In this document: positions 9,484 to 18,056 of the stretch, piece by piece
How the letters are laid out: each line of letters starts with the position of its first letter
How positions within the stretch are numbered: the first letter of the stretch is position 1
Origin: Chitinophaga sancti
GTDB taxonomy: Bacteria > Bacteroidota > Bacteroidia > Chitinophagales > Chitinophagaceae
Length of the DNA: 64,000 bases
NCBI RefSeq assembly: GCF_034087045.1
Contig: NZ_CP139247.1
Span: 5,854,001-5,918,000, forward strand
Direction: 5' to 3'
Program-made: the position numbers and the translations under genes
Notes under the pieces: generated by a model
What the model saw: only the letters and a program-made list of their open reading frames with translations
Told to the model about the DNA's origin: nothing
The model's database searches: none

Positions 9484-9534
9484 AAAGAGCTGGCCGCAAA
9501 GGATATTAATATACTCCTTTGTGGCCGGCTCTTC
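9484..9534. terminator. Hairpin overlapping the end of the receiver gene
   Basis: Arms AAGAGCtGGCCGCAAAGGA and TCCTTTGtGGCCGGCTCTT around TATTAATATA. On the minus strand it is followed by TTTTC. It begins before the stop codon (TAA at 9506-9508), which lies in the loop: the last codons of the receiver gene are part of the terminator stem. Confidence 0.8.
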
Positions 9535-9937
9535 TCTTTTTCCAGAGCTGGTCCAGCATCTCCTGCCGCACCGTAGCGCTCATATACTTCTCTCCGTTTA
9601 ATACTGTTTTTACGGCATACTCCATCTCTTCTTTTTTCGCACTCTTACTCAGGTAACCATCTGCTCCCGCCAGTAAATTGTCAATGGCAAATGTTCTTTC
9701 ATCAGCTGCTGTATACACCATAACCCTGATCTCAGGGCATTTTGCTTTGACAGCTCCCAATACTTCGGGATGCAAATCAGTAATAAACAGATCCACACAC
9801 CGGGAATCCAATAAGGTCAATGCTGCATCGAGGGTATCGGCAGTTTCAATCCGGGTGGGCTGGGCCATTGTTGCTATGATCTGTTTGAGTCCATAAGTGA
9901 AAATAGATGGGTCTAAGGCTATCAAAATAGTTTTCAT
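9506..9937 (-). CDS. Single-domain response regulator (receiver only)
   Basis: 143 residues from the ATG at 9937. Receiver fold: phosphoacceptor Asp54 in LFITDLHP, Thr76 in VMVYTAADE, Lys98 in GADGYLSKSA. Of the acidic pair near beta-1 only Asp9 is present, which may weaken magnesium binding. After the receiver there are ~25 residues (MSATVRQEMLDQLWKKRRAGHKGVY), which is where NarL/FixJ regulators join their LuxR helix-turn-helix; that domain is missing. So it is either a stand-alone signalling receiver or a truncated NarL-type regulator. No kinase gene adjoins. Confidence 0.85.
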   Translation of the reverse strand: MKTILIALDPSIFTYGLKQIIATMAQPTRIETADTLDAALTLLDSRCVDLFITDLHPEVLGAVKAKCPEIRVMVYTAADERTFAIDNLLAGADGYLSKSAKKEEMEYAVKTVLNGEKYMSATVRQEMLDQLWKKRRAGHKGVY

Positions 9938-10052
9938 CAATAAAGGATATGATTACATCTGGTAAAATTATAATATTATAAATTCCACATTTGTAGTACT
10001 TATACTACAGGCATATAGAATATCTACTATGTGACGAAGATCAGCTCATTGG

Positions 10053-10060
10053 TACTTTTG
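10053..10060 (+). promoter_or_regulatory. Possible Bacteroidota -7 element
   Basis: TACTTTTG fits TAnnTTTG, 85 bases before the PorE-like start. No convincing -33 TTTG-type element is seen upstream, so this is tentative. Confidence 0.3.
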
Positions 10061-10144
10061 CAATGCGATATGAGATGAAAGGTTACAGTTTAGCCTATGT
10101 GAAACCGATCCTATGGGATCAATTTTTAACCGTTCTCCCTGTAT

Positions 10145-12154
10145 ATGAATAAAAAGATTGCGCTGTTCAGCATTATGCTGCTCTCTGCCACCCTTTCGAA
10201 TGCACAATATGTTTTAAAAGAAGCAGATAAACAGGCATCCTTGTATAATTATTCTGCTGCGATCCCTTTATACAAAAAAGCCTTCAGCAAAAAAGTAACA
10301 GTCAGAGCCATTCGTGGAGTTGCTGATAGTTATCAGTTACTGAATGACTATACAGCTGCTGAAACCTGGTATAATAAACTGGTAGCACTGCCGGAACATA
10401 CTGCCAATGATGAGCTGCATTATGCAAAAGTATTGATCAATAATGCAAAATATGAGGATGCGAAAGTAGCACTTGAGGCCTACCTTGGTAAACAACCGAA
10501 TGACCCACTGGCGATCAGCATGAAACAAGGTTGTGACAGCGCCGTGAAGTGGAAAGTGAAACCGGTGAAAGGAGATTTTGAGAACCTGAAAGCCATGAAT
10601 ACACAGTGGTCCGATTGGGGTACTGGTTTCAGAAACGGTAGGTTTGTATTTGCATCAGATCGCCCATATGATTCTTTGCGTCATGATCGCCTGTTTATTA
10701 ATTCTAACATCAGCAGAAAGAAATATGGTTTTACAGGCCGTAGTTATCTGCACCTGTACGAAAGTGATGGGTTTGACAGTAGTACGACCCGCCTGCTTTC
10801 CCGTAATGTAAACGGAGATTATCACAGTGCGAAAGCAACGTATACCGCTGATGGCAATACCATGTATTATGCAGTGACGAATCTTGTAAAAAAGAAAGGT
10901 CGTTTTGCAGAGCAGTTATATACCCTGAATGTAGAACTGAAAGCATCTAAATGGAACAATACCAACGGTAACTGGGAAATAGACAGCTTTCCATATAATG
11001 AGATCTTTGATTATAGTGTGGGAGATCCTTTTATCAGTGCTGATGGACGTACACTTTACTTTGTAGCTGATTTTGGCACATGGGGTTTAGGTGGTACGGA
11101 TATTTACTACTGTACAAGAGGGAAAGACGGCAGGTGGGAGACGCCTGTAAACATGGGGCCATCCATCAATACAGGGGGTAGTGAGCGCACACCGTTCATG
11201 GATAGTACAGGTGTGTTTTACTTTGCAACTGATGGCAGACCAGGTGTAGGTGGATTGGATATTTTCTCTGCAAAGCAGGTAAATGGTAACTGGGTGCCTG
11301 TGAATATGGGGTATCCCGTAAATAGTGCACAGGATGATTTCAGCCCTGCTTATAATACAGGCAAGACGCTGTACTTCTCTTCCAACAGACCGGGTGGGTA
11401 TGGTAATGATGATATTTACCGCTTTACACCCTGGAAGATCCTCGTGTTCAGCCTGGAAGGTAAGGCATTTGACAAAGCGACGAAAGCACCACTCAGCAAT
11501 GCTACTGTAACACTTGCTAACAAAGCCACAGGCAATGTGTTGACGGCAGAGACGGACGATGAAGGCCACTACAAATTTGTACTGGATAGTTTGTCTGATT
11601 ATAGTTTGAATGCAACGAGAGTAACTTACAATCCTGCTGAGAATAGCTCTGTGACTACAAATGGATTGACAGAATCACAGGTGTTACACCAGGATGTGTG
11701 GTTGCAGAAAATAGAGATCAAACAGGTGTCGGCGCCGGAAAAGAAACCATTGATCATTGCAAAAGCAAATGTGAAAGGGCATAAAATAGATCTGGGCAAC
11801 CGTTTCAATCCTGCGAATGTATATTTTGATCTGGGTAAAGCGAATGTACGACCAGATGCGGGAAGAGAGCTGGACAAGCTGATTGCGTTGATGAAGGAGA
11901 ATCCAACCTGGAAAGTGGCGATGGGTTTCCATACGGATAGCCGGTCAGATGACAATTACAACATGAAATTATCACAGAAAAGAGCAGCTTCTGTATTAGC
12001 ATATTTCGTATCCAGGGGCATCGCAAAAGAGCGCATGACAGCTACTGGATATGGTGAAACGAGATTAATTAACCGTTGTGCAAACGGTGTGCATTGTTCG
12101 GAACAGGAACACCAGGCCAATAGAAGGACTGAATTTGAAGTGTTTGATAGATAA
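10145..12154 (+). CDS. PorE-like protein: TPR, beta-propeller, CarboxypepD_reg-like domain, OmpA C-terminal domain
   Basis: 669 residues. Signal peptide to about residue 20 (SNAQ). Then TPR-like helices (~25-145), PD40/WD40-like blades (RFVFASDRPYDS, YYAVTNL, RTLYFVADFG, GVFYFATDGRPG, KTLYFSSNRPGGYGNDDIY; ~170-430), a carboxypeptidase-regulatory-like sandwich (~437-520, EGKAFDKATKAPLSNATVTL) and an OmpA peptidoglycan-binding domain (~560-669; FDLGKANVRPDAGRELDKL, HTDSRSDDNYNMKLSQKRAASV). This order matches PorE of the type IX secretion system, but Bacteroidota have many paralogs, often paired with PorP/SprF, which is absent here. Probably outer-membrane/periplasmic, tethering a complex to peptidoglycan. 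Confidence 0.88.
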   Translation: MNKKIALFSIMLLSATLSNAQYVLKEADKQASLYNYSAAIPLYKKAFSKKVTVRAIRGVADSYQLLNDYTAAETWYNKLVALPEHTANDELHYAKVLINNAKYEDAKVALEAYLGKQPNDPLAISMKQGCDSAVKWKVKPVKGDFENLKAMNTQWSDWGTGFRNGRFVFASDRPYDSLRHDRLFINSNISRKKYGFTGRSYLHLYESDGFDSSTTRLLSRNVNGDYHSAKATYTADGNTMYYAVTNLVKKKGRFAEQLYTLNVELKASKWNNTNGNWEIDSFPYNEIFDYSVGDPFISADGRTLYFVADFGTWGLGGTDIYYCTRGKDGRWETPVNMGPSINTGGSERTPFMDSTGVFYFATDGRPGVGGLDIFSAKQVNGNWVPVNMGYPVNSAQDDFSPAYNTGKTLYFSSNRPGGYGNDDIYRFTPWKILVFSLEGKAFDKATKAPLSNATVTLANKATGNVLTAETDDEGHYKFVLDSLSDYSLNATRVTYNPAENSSVTTNGLTESQVLHQDVWLQKIEIKQVSAPEKKPLIIAKANVKGHKIDLGNRFNPANVYFDLGKANVRPDAGRELDKLIALMKENPTWKVAMGFHTDSRSDDNYNMKLSQKRAASVLAYFVSRGIAKERMTATGYGETRLINRCANGVHCSEQEHQANRRTEFEVFDR

Positions 12155-12178
12155 TCAGGGTTTGGTGTTTATTAATAG

Positions 12179-12213
12179 GAGGCCGTATCATAAGTAAGAT
12201 ACGGCCTCTTTTA
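12179..12213 (+). terminator. Rho-independent terminator
   Basis: GAGGCCGTATC / GATACGGCCTC perfect 11-bp stem, 8-base loop, then TTTTAATT, 25 bases after the PorE-like stop. Confidence 0.92.
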
Positions 12214-12249
12214 ATTCATGTACCTGATGAAAGTAGGTCGTCCATTACG

Positions 12250-12257
12250 TACTTTTG
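12250..12257 (+). promoter_or_regulatory. Possible Bacteroidota -7 element
   Basis: TACTTTTG, identical to the octamer before the PorE-like gene, 167 bases upstream of the alcohol dehydrogenase start. No good -33 element, so tentative. Confidence 0.25.
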
Positions 12258-12423
12258 AAAAGTTTTATTTTATACACCTTCTTTTTTTTACATGAAAAGA
12301 GGTTCATTTCATGCTGATGTTTTCCTGAAGTGTGTATGATTAGAAACATTGTATTGCGCCCTCATCTGGCATTACCTCCTAAAAAACGGCATGGCCCTGT
12401 TATTGCCCATTGTTCTATTTTAA

Positions 12424-13590
12424 ATGAACAATATGAAAGCAGCCGTATTCCACCATCCTGGCAAGATTTCTTTTGATAGTGTAGCAGACCCGGTTATAGA
12501 AAAGGATACAGACCTTATTCTGAAAGTCACATCTACTGTCATATGTGGCTCCGATTTACATATTTATGATGGATTTTTTCCGCAGAGCAAAGACATGATC
12601 ATGGGTCATGAGTTCATGGGCATTGTGGAAGAAACAGGTCGTGGCGTAAATAAATTTAAAGTAGGTGACAGGGTTGTAGTACCCTTTCCCATCGCCTGCG
12701 GGCAATGTTATTTCTGTCAGCACAAGCTGCCTACTGCCTGTGAGCATTCTAATCCTGAAAATTACGGACCACAGGGCGATATGCTGAAAGGCAAAGGTGG
12801 CGCGCTATTTGGCTATACTGATTTGTATGGTGGATATAGTGGCGGGCAGGCCGAATATGTACGTGTGCCCTATGCAGATGTGAGTCCACGCAAGATACCA
12901 GATGCGCTTGCTGATGAGCAGGTATTATTCCTCACAGATATATTTCCTACAGGATGGGCGGCCATTGACTGGGCTCAACTGAAAGGTGGAGAAACAGTGG
13001 CCATCTTTGGCTCCGGTCCCGTTGGCCTGATGGCACAGAAGGCCGCGTGGTTACAGGGTGCAGGCAGGGTGATTGCTATCGATCCATTGGATTACAGGCT
13101 AGAGAAAGCAAGAGCAGTAAACAATGTGGAAACTATTAATCCACACAAAGTGAATGCGGTGGAACTGATCAGGGAGCTGACGGGTGGCAGAGGTGCGGAT
13201 GTGTGCGTAGATGCGGTGGGTACAGAGGCAGAGCGATCTTTCTTTGACAAGGTAAAGACTGTGATCAATTTTGAAAAAGGAACAATGAAGGTGTTGGAAT
13301 CCTGTTTTAAAGCAGTGAGAAGAGGTGGTACGGTTACTGTAGTAGGGGTGTATGGCAGTCCTTATGATAATTTCCCCCTACACAGGATATTTGATAAAGG
13401 GATTAAAATACAGATGGGACAGGCGCCGGTTACGAATTATATTGATCACTTGCTGGAGATGGTAGAGACCGGAAAGGTAAAGTTGCACGATATCGTGAGT
13501 CATTCATTACCATTGGCAGATGTGTCACATGCGTATGATATCTTCAAGCATAAGGAAGATGATTGCGTAAAGGTGATCCTTAAACCATAA
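12424..13590 (+). CDS. Zinc-dependent alcohol dehydrogenase (MDR family, formaldehyde dehydrogenase-like)
   Basis: 388 residues. Catalytic zinc ligands Cys41 (VICGSDLH) and His62-Glu63 (GHEFMG); structural zinc cysteines 92, 95, 98 and 106 (CGQCYFCQHKLPTAC). Rossmann motif GSGPVGLMAQ with Asp in VIAIDPLDYR at the end of beta-2, indicating NAD rather than NADP. The insert HSNPENYGPQGDMLKGKGGALFGYTD and overall length match the glutathione-independent formaldehyde dehydrogenase/threonine-dehydrogenase-like branch. Substrate not determinable. The ATG at 12433 is an alternative start. The next gene is a pseudogene, giving no functional context. Confidence 0.9.
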   Translation: MNNMKAAVFHHPGKISFDSVADPVIEKDTDLILKVTSTVICGSDLHIYDGFFPQSKDMIMGHEFMGIVEETGRGVNKFKVGDRVVVPFPIACGQCYFCQHKLPTACEHSNPENYGPQGDMLKGKGGALFGYTDLYGGYSGGQAEYVRVPYADVSPRKIPDALADEQVLFLTDIFPTGWAAIDWAQLKGGETVAIFGSGPVGLMAQKAAWLQGAGRVIAIDPLDYRLEKARAVNNVETINPHKVNAVELIRELTGGRGADVCVDAVGTEAERSFFDKVKTVINFEKGTMKVLESCFKAVRRGGTVTVVGVYGSPYDNFPLHRIFDKGIKIQMGQAPVTNYIDHLLEMVETGKVKLHDIVSHSLPLADVSHAYDIFKHKEDDCVKVILKP

Positions 13591-13616
13591 TAAATTTAAT
13601 AGCAGCATCGCTTGTA

Positions 13617-13699
13617 TCTGCATTTCCGGAAGTCGGTTCTTTCCTCCTGCTGGGCTGTAAAGCTACTGTTTGGTTGATTTGGCTTTCCGGAAATACAGA
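13617..13699. repeat. Spaced inverted repeat before the decayed gene
   Basis: TCTGcATTTCCGGAA (13617-13631) and TTCCGGAAATaCAGA (13685-13699) are inverted copies with one mismatch, ~53 bases apart. Could form a long-stem hairpin terminating the dehydrogenase transcript, or mark an old insertion end. Nothing decides between these. Confidence 0.5.
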
Positions 13700-13730
13700 G
13701 CAGGCGTTGCAGCTTTAACCTAGTTAGAAG

Positions 13731-14226
13731 ATGAAATATATTGTTTTAATTTTCTCAATGGCGCTGTTCGCATGTAATCATGGGCAAAAACAGGAGACGA
13801 ATACTGTTAAAGACTCCTTAATACCTGCGCCGGAAAAGTCGGTAAAAAACTTTAGTAAGGTAGTAGGTTGGGACAAAGACAAATTAGCAAAAAGCTATTG
13901 TACCTGATTTCCCTTTAGGGGCACATACGGCCTCATTAGGGCTGGCATTTTATAATGGCGACTCATGGGGAGCCAAATATAACGGAGGGGCTTTTATAGG
14001 CCAGCACGGGTCATGGAATAGCTCTGTGTTAACCGGATATAAGGTGATCTTTGTTCCTTTTAATGATGGCAAGCCTTCGGGACCTGCAGAAGATTTTCTG
14101 ACCGGGTATATTAAAGAGGGTGATGAGGTGTATGGAAGACCTGTAGGCGTAGCTGTAGCAAAAGATGGATCCTTGCTGGTTGCGGATGATGCGGGGAATA
14201 CGATTTGGAAAGTATCAAAACAATAA
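13731..14226 (+). pseudogene. Sorbosone/PQQ-type sugar dehydrogenase, internal deletion plus frame change
   Basis: The 5' piece starts at ATG 13731 with a lipoprotein signal (LFAC, Cys15) and runs to SKVVGWDKDKLAKSYCT, stopping at 13905-13907. From 13900 a different frame reads VPDFPLGAHTASLGLAFY and continues GGAFIGQHGSWN, GYKVIFVPF, YGRPVGVAV, SLLVADDAGNTIWKVS to the stop at 14224-14226. That is the normal end of L-sorbosone/glucose dehydrogenase-like beta-propeller proteins. The whole middle, about 250-300 residues, is missing, and the join changes frame at ~13900. The product cannot be functional. The last 67 residues from the ATG at 14026 could still be made but would be a propeller scrap. 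Confidence 0.9.
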
Positions 14227-14230
14227 TGTT

Positions 14231-14509
14231 ATGGCTAAGAAAAAGTGGTCTAAACATGTAACAGAGACCAGTGATGCAATGGATCTTAAAAAAGATGTTT
14301 TTACCCTGAATGATCCGGAAGAGATTGCGAAATCACTCAAACGCTCTGCTAATAAAAGTCATCGGAGAAAAACAACGCCTTTCCGATCTGCCATGTCTAT
14401 GTTAAATTTTTATATTAACAGGGCAGGGAAAAATTTACCTGAGCAGCAGCTAAAGGTACTGGAAGAAGCAAAGGACAAACTAAGGGAAGTCTTTGGCCAT
14501 AAAAAATAG
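14231..14509 (+). CDS. DUF3175 family small protein
   Basis: 92 residues from the ATG at 14231, four bases after the pseudogene stop. Lys-rich, soluble; segments KWSKHVTETSDAMDL, VFTLNDPEEIAKSLKRSA and FRSAMSMLNFYINRAGKNL are the conserved core of DUF3175. Function unknown for the family; the basic, compact composition suggests nucleic-acid or ribosome association but that is inference. Followed after 24 bases by phosphoglycerate mutase, possibly cotranscribed. Confidence 0.85.
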   Translation: MAKKKWSKHVTETSDAMDLKKDVFTLNDPEEIAKSLKRSANKSHRRKTTPFRSAMSMLNFYINRAGKNLPEQQLKVLEEAKDKLREVFGHKK

Positions 14510-14533
14510 CATCATTTTTGCGCATTCCTATGC

Positions 14534-15223
14534 ATGCAAAAATTAGTACTCTTACGCCATGGCGAGAGCCTCTGGAACCTGGAAAACAGGTTTACCGGAT
14601 GGACTGATGTAGACTTATCCCAAACTGGCATTGAACAGGCCATACATGCAGGAAAATTACTCGCTGATAATGGGTTTCATTTTGACATCGCATTTACCTC
14701 TGTGCTCAAAAGAGCGATCAAGACACTTCATTTAGCATTAGAATCTCTCGATCAGTTGTACATTCCTGAAGAGAAATCATGGCGCTTAAATGAACGTTTC
14801 TATGGTGCTTTACAAGGGTTGAATAAAGCAGAGACTGTGCTGCAATATGGTGAAGAACAGGTGCACAAATGGAGAAGGGATCCGCACGAACACCCGCCAA
14901 AATTAGCCCAAACAGATGCCCGTTTTCCCGGAAACGACCCAAGGTATAAAGATCTGTTACCCACTGAATTGCCCTTTACTGAAAATTTAAGTGAGACAAT
15001 GGATCGGGTACTCCCCTATTGGACAAATACCATCATTCCTGCATTGAAACAGAAAAAACAAGTGATCATTGTGGCTCATGGCAATAGCCTAAGGGCACTG
15101 ATTCAGTATATCGATCACTTATCTGATGAGGAAGTAACAAATTTAGATATTCCTACAGGAACACCGTGGGTGTATGAGTTGAATGATGATCTGAGCAGGA
15201 TCAGGCATTATTATCTGCACTGA
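14534..15223 (+). CDS. gpmA: 2,3-bisphosphoglycerate-dependent phosphoglycerate mutase
   Basis: 229 residues, near the usual ~230-250. Histidine phosphatase fold: phosphorylated His9 in LLRHGES, ENRFTGWTDVDLS (substrate loop), Glu87 in RLNERFYGALQG, and the second catalytic His near 184 in IIVAHGNSLRAL. Interconverts 3- and 2-phosphoglycerate in glycolysis and gluconeogenesis in the cytoplasm. Note DPHEHPPKLAQTDARFPGNDPRY, the family lid segment. Ends nine bases before a convergent gene with no hairpin visible between. Confidence 0.95.
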   Translation: MQKLVLLRHGESLWNLENRFTGWTDVDLSQTGIEQAIHAGKLLADNGFHFDIAFTSVLKRAIKTLHLALESLDQLYIPEEKSWRLNERFYGALQGLNKAETVLQYGEEQVHKWRRDPHEHPPKLAQTDARFPGNDPRYKDLLPTELPFTENLSETMDRVLPYWTNTIIPALKQKKQVIIVAHGNSLRALIQYIDHLSDEEVTNLDIPTGTPWVYELNDDLSRIRHYYLH

Positions 15224-15232
15224 GGATAACCG

Positions 15233-16210
15233 TTATTTCGGCTTCTTCTTCGATGACTGCTGCTGCATCGTTTCCTCATTCATATCCTCCGCTGTCTTCG
15301 GATTCGTCAGGTCCTTCTTCTTCATATCCAACGGTTGTCCCACCGGATACTTTCCTAACTGCAACGCATCGTGAAACACCTTATCTATATGCACCCACTT
15401 CCCTCCTTTCCACTTAAACCCTTCATAATCCAGATCCGGTACATACGTAGATGGCTTCCCCTTCTGATTCGTTTCAGAGATCAGATGATCATACACGATC
15501 ATATCCATCTCCGCATTATAACTCAAACTAATCGTCGCCTCCTTCTTATACTCCAATATAAACCTGTTCTTCAGCGGCTTCGGCACTGTATCTTCCGCAA
15601 AACTAAAGAATGGTCCGCCAAACACAGGCTTGCCATCCTTAAATGACAACATCTCTATCATCTTCTTCTGACTTCTCAGGTTATTTGCATCCCACCCAAA
15701 CAAGGTATAATAATCCGTATTAAAGAACCTGCGTTGCAATATCTTATAATACAGGCACCCATACCAGTTCTTATTATCCGTAATCGTATCCGTGTTCAAT
15801 ATATAATCAGACGCATCGAACAGCGGGAACAACTTCAGCTTCCCATCTTCCGTACGCATCTGTATCGCCCCATAATGGTGGAAAAAAGTATTTTCCCGCT
15901 CCACCCCCCATGTAAAAATACGGAATGTACTATCCTGCGGATATTGAATAGAAACTGTTGTAATTGAATCAAAAGGAAAATAGAAAGAATTCGGGGTCTT
16001 CAGCGCCTGCACCAGTTTTGGGATGAAACGGTCACTTGCATTCTGCCGGGAATCTTCATCTCTGCCACGTAAAATAAGGTCAGATAAGTATTTCAGTGAG
16101 TCCTGCTGCGCGTTCAACGATGCCGCATCAGTCGCACTGATTCTTTGCCCCCGTACAGTAGCAGCCACAAACAGCAGACAGGATAACCCAATTATGCGCA
16201 CTTTCTTCAT
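15233..16210 (-). CDS. Secreted/periplasmic protein, unknown function
   Basis: 325 residues from the ATG at 16210, which gives a signal peptide ending at VRGQ (~21); an ATG 22 codons upstream would precede it with charged residues. I do not recognise a defined domain. The body is beta-rich with many aromatic strands (FFHHYGAIQMRTEDGKLKLFPL, WYGCLYYKILQRRFFNTDYYTLFGWDANN). The C-terminus is strongly basic and acidic mixed (MKKKDLTNPKTAEDMNEETMQQQSSKKKPK). Last gene on the minus strand of the heptose operon, 28 bases after gmhB, but no link to sugar metabolism is apparent. Confidence 0.75.
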   Translation of the reverse strand: MKKVRIIGLSCLLFVAATVRGQRISATDAASLNAQQDSLKYLSDLILRGRDEDSRQNASDRFIPKLVQALKTPNSFYFPFDSITTVSIQYPQDSTFRIFTWGVERENTFFHHYGAIQMRTEDGKLKLFPLFDASDYILNTDTITDNKNWYGCLYYKILQRRFFNTDYYTLFGWDANNLRSQKKMIEMLSFKDGKPVFGGPFFSFAEDTVPKPLKNRFILEYKKEATISLSYNAEMDMIVYDHLISETNQKGKPSTYVPDLDYEGFKWKGGKWVHIDKVFHDALQLGKYPVGQPLDMKKKDLTNPKTAEDMNEETMQQQSSKKKPK

Positions 16211-16238
16211 AGCCTTATTTACGTTATATGAAACAAAT

Positions 16239-16781
16239 TTATTGTATGATCTTCGAAAATTCCAATAAATTGTCACACTTAAAATCGATCATCGGATCAG
16301 GAAATGCCTGCCACGGTTTGGTAGAAGGGATAAATACCGTCTTCATTCCCAACTGTTTCCCGAATTTCATATCTCCCATGGTATTCCCCACCATTATTGA
16401 TTTACTGAAATCTATCTCAGGAAATGCTGCCTTGGCCTGCATCGCCATACCTGACTGCGGCTTACGGCAGGGACTGTCATTATTCACATCCGGACAGTGG
16501 TAAATGGCATCTATCCTACCCCCGTGGGTACGGATTTCGGAAAGCATATGCCTATGAATATCTTCCAACCCTTCTTCTGTCAGCAACCCTCTTCCTATAC
16601 AACGCTGGTTCGTTGTGATCACAATACGGCCAAAACGGGCATTCAACACAGGCATTGCCGCCAGTACACCTTCCGAAAACCGGAACATATCCCATTGCAG
16701 CACATACCCATCTTTAATCTCCTCGTTCATGACCCCATCGCGGTCCAGGAACAACGTCCAGCTATTATCTATTGCTATCAT
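16239..16781 (-). CDS. gmhB: D-glycero-D-manno-heptose 1,7-bisphosphate 7-phosphatase (HAD, GmhB-like)
   Basis: 180 residues, HAD histidinol-phosphatase subfamily. Nucleophile Asp13 and Asp15 in LFLDRDGVMNE; TTNQRCIGRGLL is motif II; Lys107 in CRKPQSGM. The usual zinc loop C-x-H-x(n)-C-x-C is incomplete: Cys96 and Cys105 remain, the His position is Asp98 and the other Cys is Ser103. The VGD motif reads VGNTMGD (Asn133, Asp137). Still expected to remove the C7 phosphate, making heptose 1-phosphate for HddC; its ATG overlaps the hddC stop by four bases. Reduced zinc site is noted, activity not certain. Confidence 0.88.
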   Translation of the reverse strand: MIAIDNSWTLFLDRDGVMNEEIKDGYVLQWDMFRFSEGVLAAMPVLNARFGRIVITTNQRCIGRGLLTEEGLEDIHRHMLSEIRTHGGRIDAIYHCPDVNNDSPCRKPQSGMAMQAKAAFPEIDFSKSIMVGNTMGDMKFGKQLGMKTVFIPSTKPWQAFPDPMIDFKCDNLLEFSKIIQ

Positions 16782-17470
16782 GCCAGTTCTTGCTGCGCCC
16801 GCTCATAATCTGCCGGTACGCCAATGTCTATAAAATAGGAATCACTCTCAAAACCGTACACTTTACCACTTTGCACCTGTGCTTCCAGTACATCTTTTTC
16901 AAAGGAGAATTTCTTTGGCAGATCCAAACTTTCCAGGTACTCCCTGTTCGCCACATAAATACCACCATTGATCAGCCCTTCCTCGCAATATTCCTTTTCG
17001 AGGAAAGCGGTGATCCTTTTATTGTTATCCAGCTTTACACTGCCGTAACGATCAAATTGTTTCATCGGCTTCAATGCCAGTGACAATGCACTCCCCTTTT
17101 CTTCGTGAAAGTTTGAATAATCAAACAGGTCTACATTGAAAAGGGTATCCCCATTCATGATGAAGAATGCATCTTCTTCCAACTCTTCCAGTGCATTCAT
17201 GATCGCTCCACCGGTACCCAGCGGTTCTTCCTCGATCACAAAATCCACCTTCAACATCCATTCGTTGGACTCAATGTATTCTATCACCTGTTCTGACAGG
17301 TGTCCCAATGATAATACCACATGCGTCATTCCTTCTTTGAGCAGGTAACGCAACAGGTAATCTATAAAAGGAACATCGCCCACAGGGGCCATGCATTTAG
17401 GCTTATCCGCCACCACACTACGCAACCGGGTACCCAGCCCTCCTGCTAATACAATACATTCTGTAATCAT
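16778..17470 (-). CDS. hddC: D-glycero-alpha-D-manno-heptose 1-phosphate guanylyltransferase
   Basis: 230 residues; nucleotidyltransferase signature VLAGGLGTRLRSVVADKPKCMAPV at residues 6-30 with Lys24-Pro, and the metal Asp in MNGDTLF. Short, no left-handed helix domain, as expected for HddC rather than GlmU/GMP. Uses GTP and heptose 1-phosphate to give GDP-heptose. Identity as HddC rests on the neighbours gmhA, hddA and gmhB; by itself it could be any sugar-1-phosphate nucleotidyltransferase. Four-base overlaps with both flanking genes show translational coupling. Confidence 0.88.
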   Translation of the reverse strand: MITECIVLAGGLGTRLRSVVADKPKCMAPVGDVPFIDYLLRYLLKEGMTHVVLSLGHLSEQVIEYIESNEWMLKVDFVIEEEPLGTGGAIMNALEELEEDAFFIMNGDTLFNVDLFDYSNFHEEKGSALSLALKPMKQFDRYGSVKLDNNKRITAFLEKEYCEEGLINGGIYVANREYLESLDLPKKFSFEKDVLEAQVQSGKVYGFESDSYFIDIGVPADYERAQQELA

Positions 17471-18045
17471 GATCCGAAAAGGTTATTTTCTACAATTTCA
17501 CAAATGATATGACCAATAGTAATATGCGACTCCTGGATACGCGGTGTATCGGTAGAAGGTACGTTCAGCAGATAGTCGCTTCCATCTTTCATTTTACCAC
17601 CAGATTGCCCTGTCATGCTTACCACGATCATTCCTTTGGACTTGGCCACCTTAATGGCTTCCAGGATATTGGCAGAATTGCCTGAGGTAGAAATGCCGAC
17701 AAACACATCGCCTGCCTGACCAATACCACGCAGCATGCGTGCATACACTTCGCTGTAACCATAGTCATTGCCGACAGCGGTCAGGAATGAGGTATTACAA
17801 TGCAGTGCTTCGGAATACAGTGGTGTTCTGTCTTTATAAAAACGTCCGGAAAACTCAGCGGCCAGGTGTTGCGCATCCGCAGCACTACCGCCATTCCCCG
17901 CAAATAATACTTTATGATTTTGCTGGAAGCAACCCGTCATCACACTAGCTACCTGTGCGATGGTTCTCACTAATTCGTCGTCGTTGATAATCGCCTGTTT
18001 TACCGCGATGCTTTCCTGTATTGTCTTAATTATTTTCTCTGTCAT
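17467..18045 (-). CDS. gmhA: Sedoheptulose 7-phosphate isomerase
   Basis: 192 residues, full length for GmhA. SIS domain: AGNGGSAADAQHLAAEFSGRF (48-68) with substrate Ser and metal His/Glu, then FVGISTSGNSANI (about 117-129) and the C-terminal ESHITIGHIICEIVE with metal/catalytic His. Converts sedoheptulose 7-phosphate into D-glycero-D-manno-heptose 7-phosphate, the entry step of heptose synthesis. Overlaps hddC by four bases, follows hddA by 11. Confidence 0.93.
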   Translation of the reverse strand: MTEKIIKTIQESIAVKQAIINDDELVRTIAQVASVMTGCFQQNHKVLFAGNGGSAADAQHLAAEFSGRFYKDRTPLYSEALHCNTSFLTAVGNDYGYSEVYARMLRGIGQAGDVFVGISTSGNSANILEAIKVAKSKGMIVVSMTGQSGGKMKDGSDYLLNVPSTDTPRIQESHITIGHIICEIVENNLFGS

Positions 18046-18056
18046 TGTTGCTGCTT

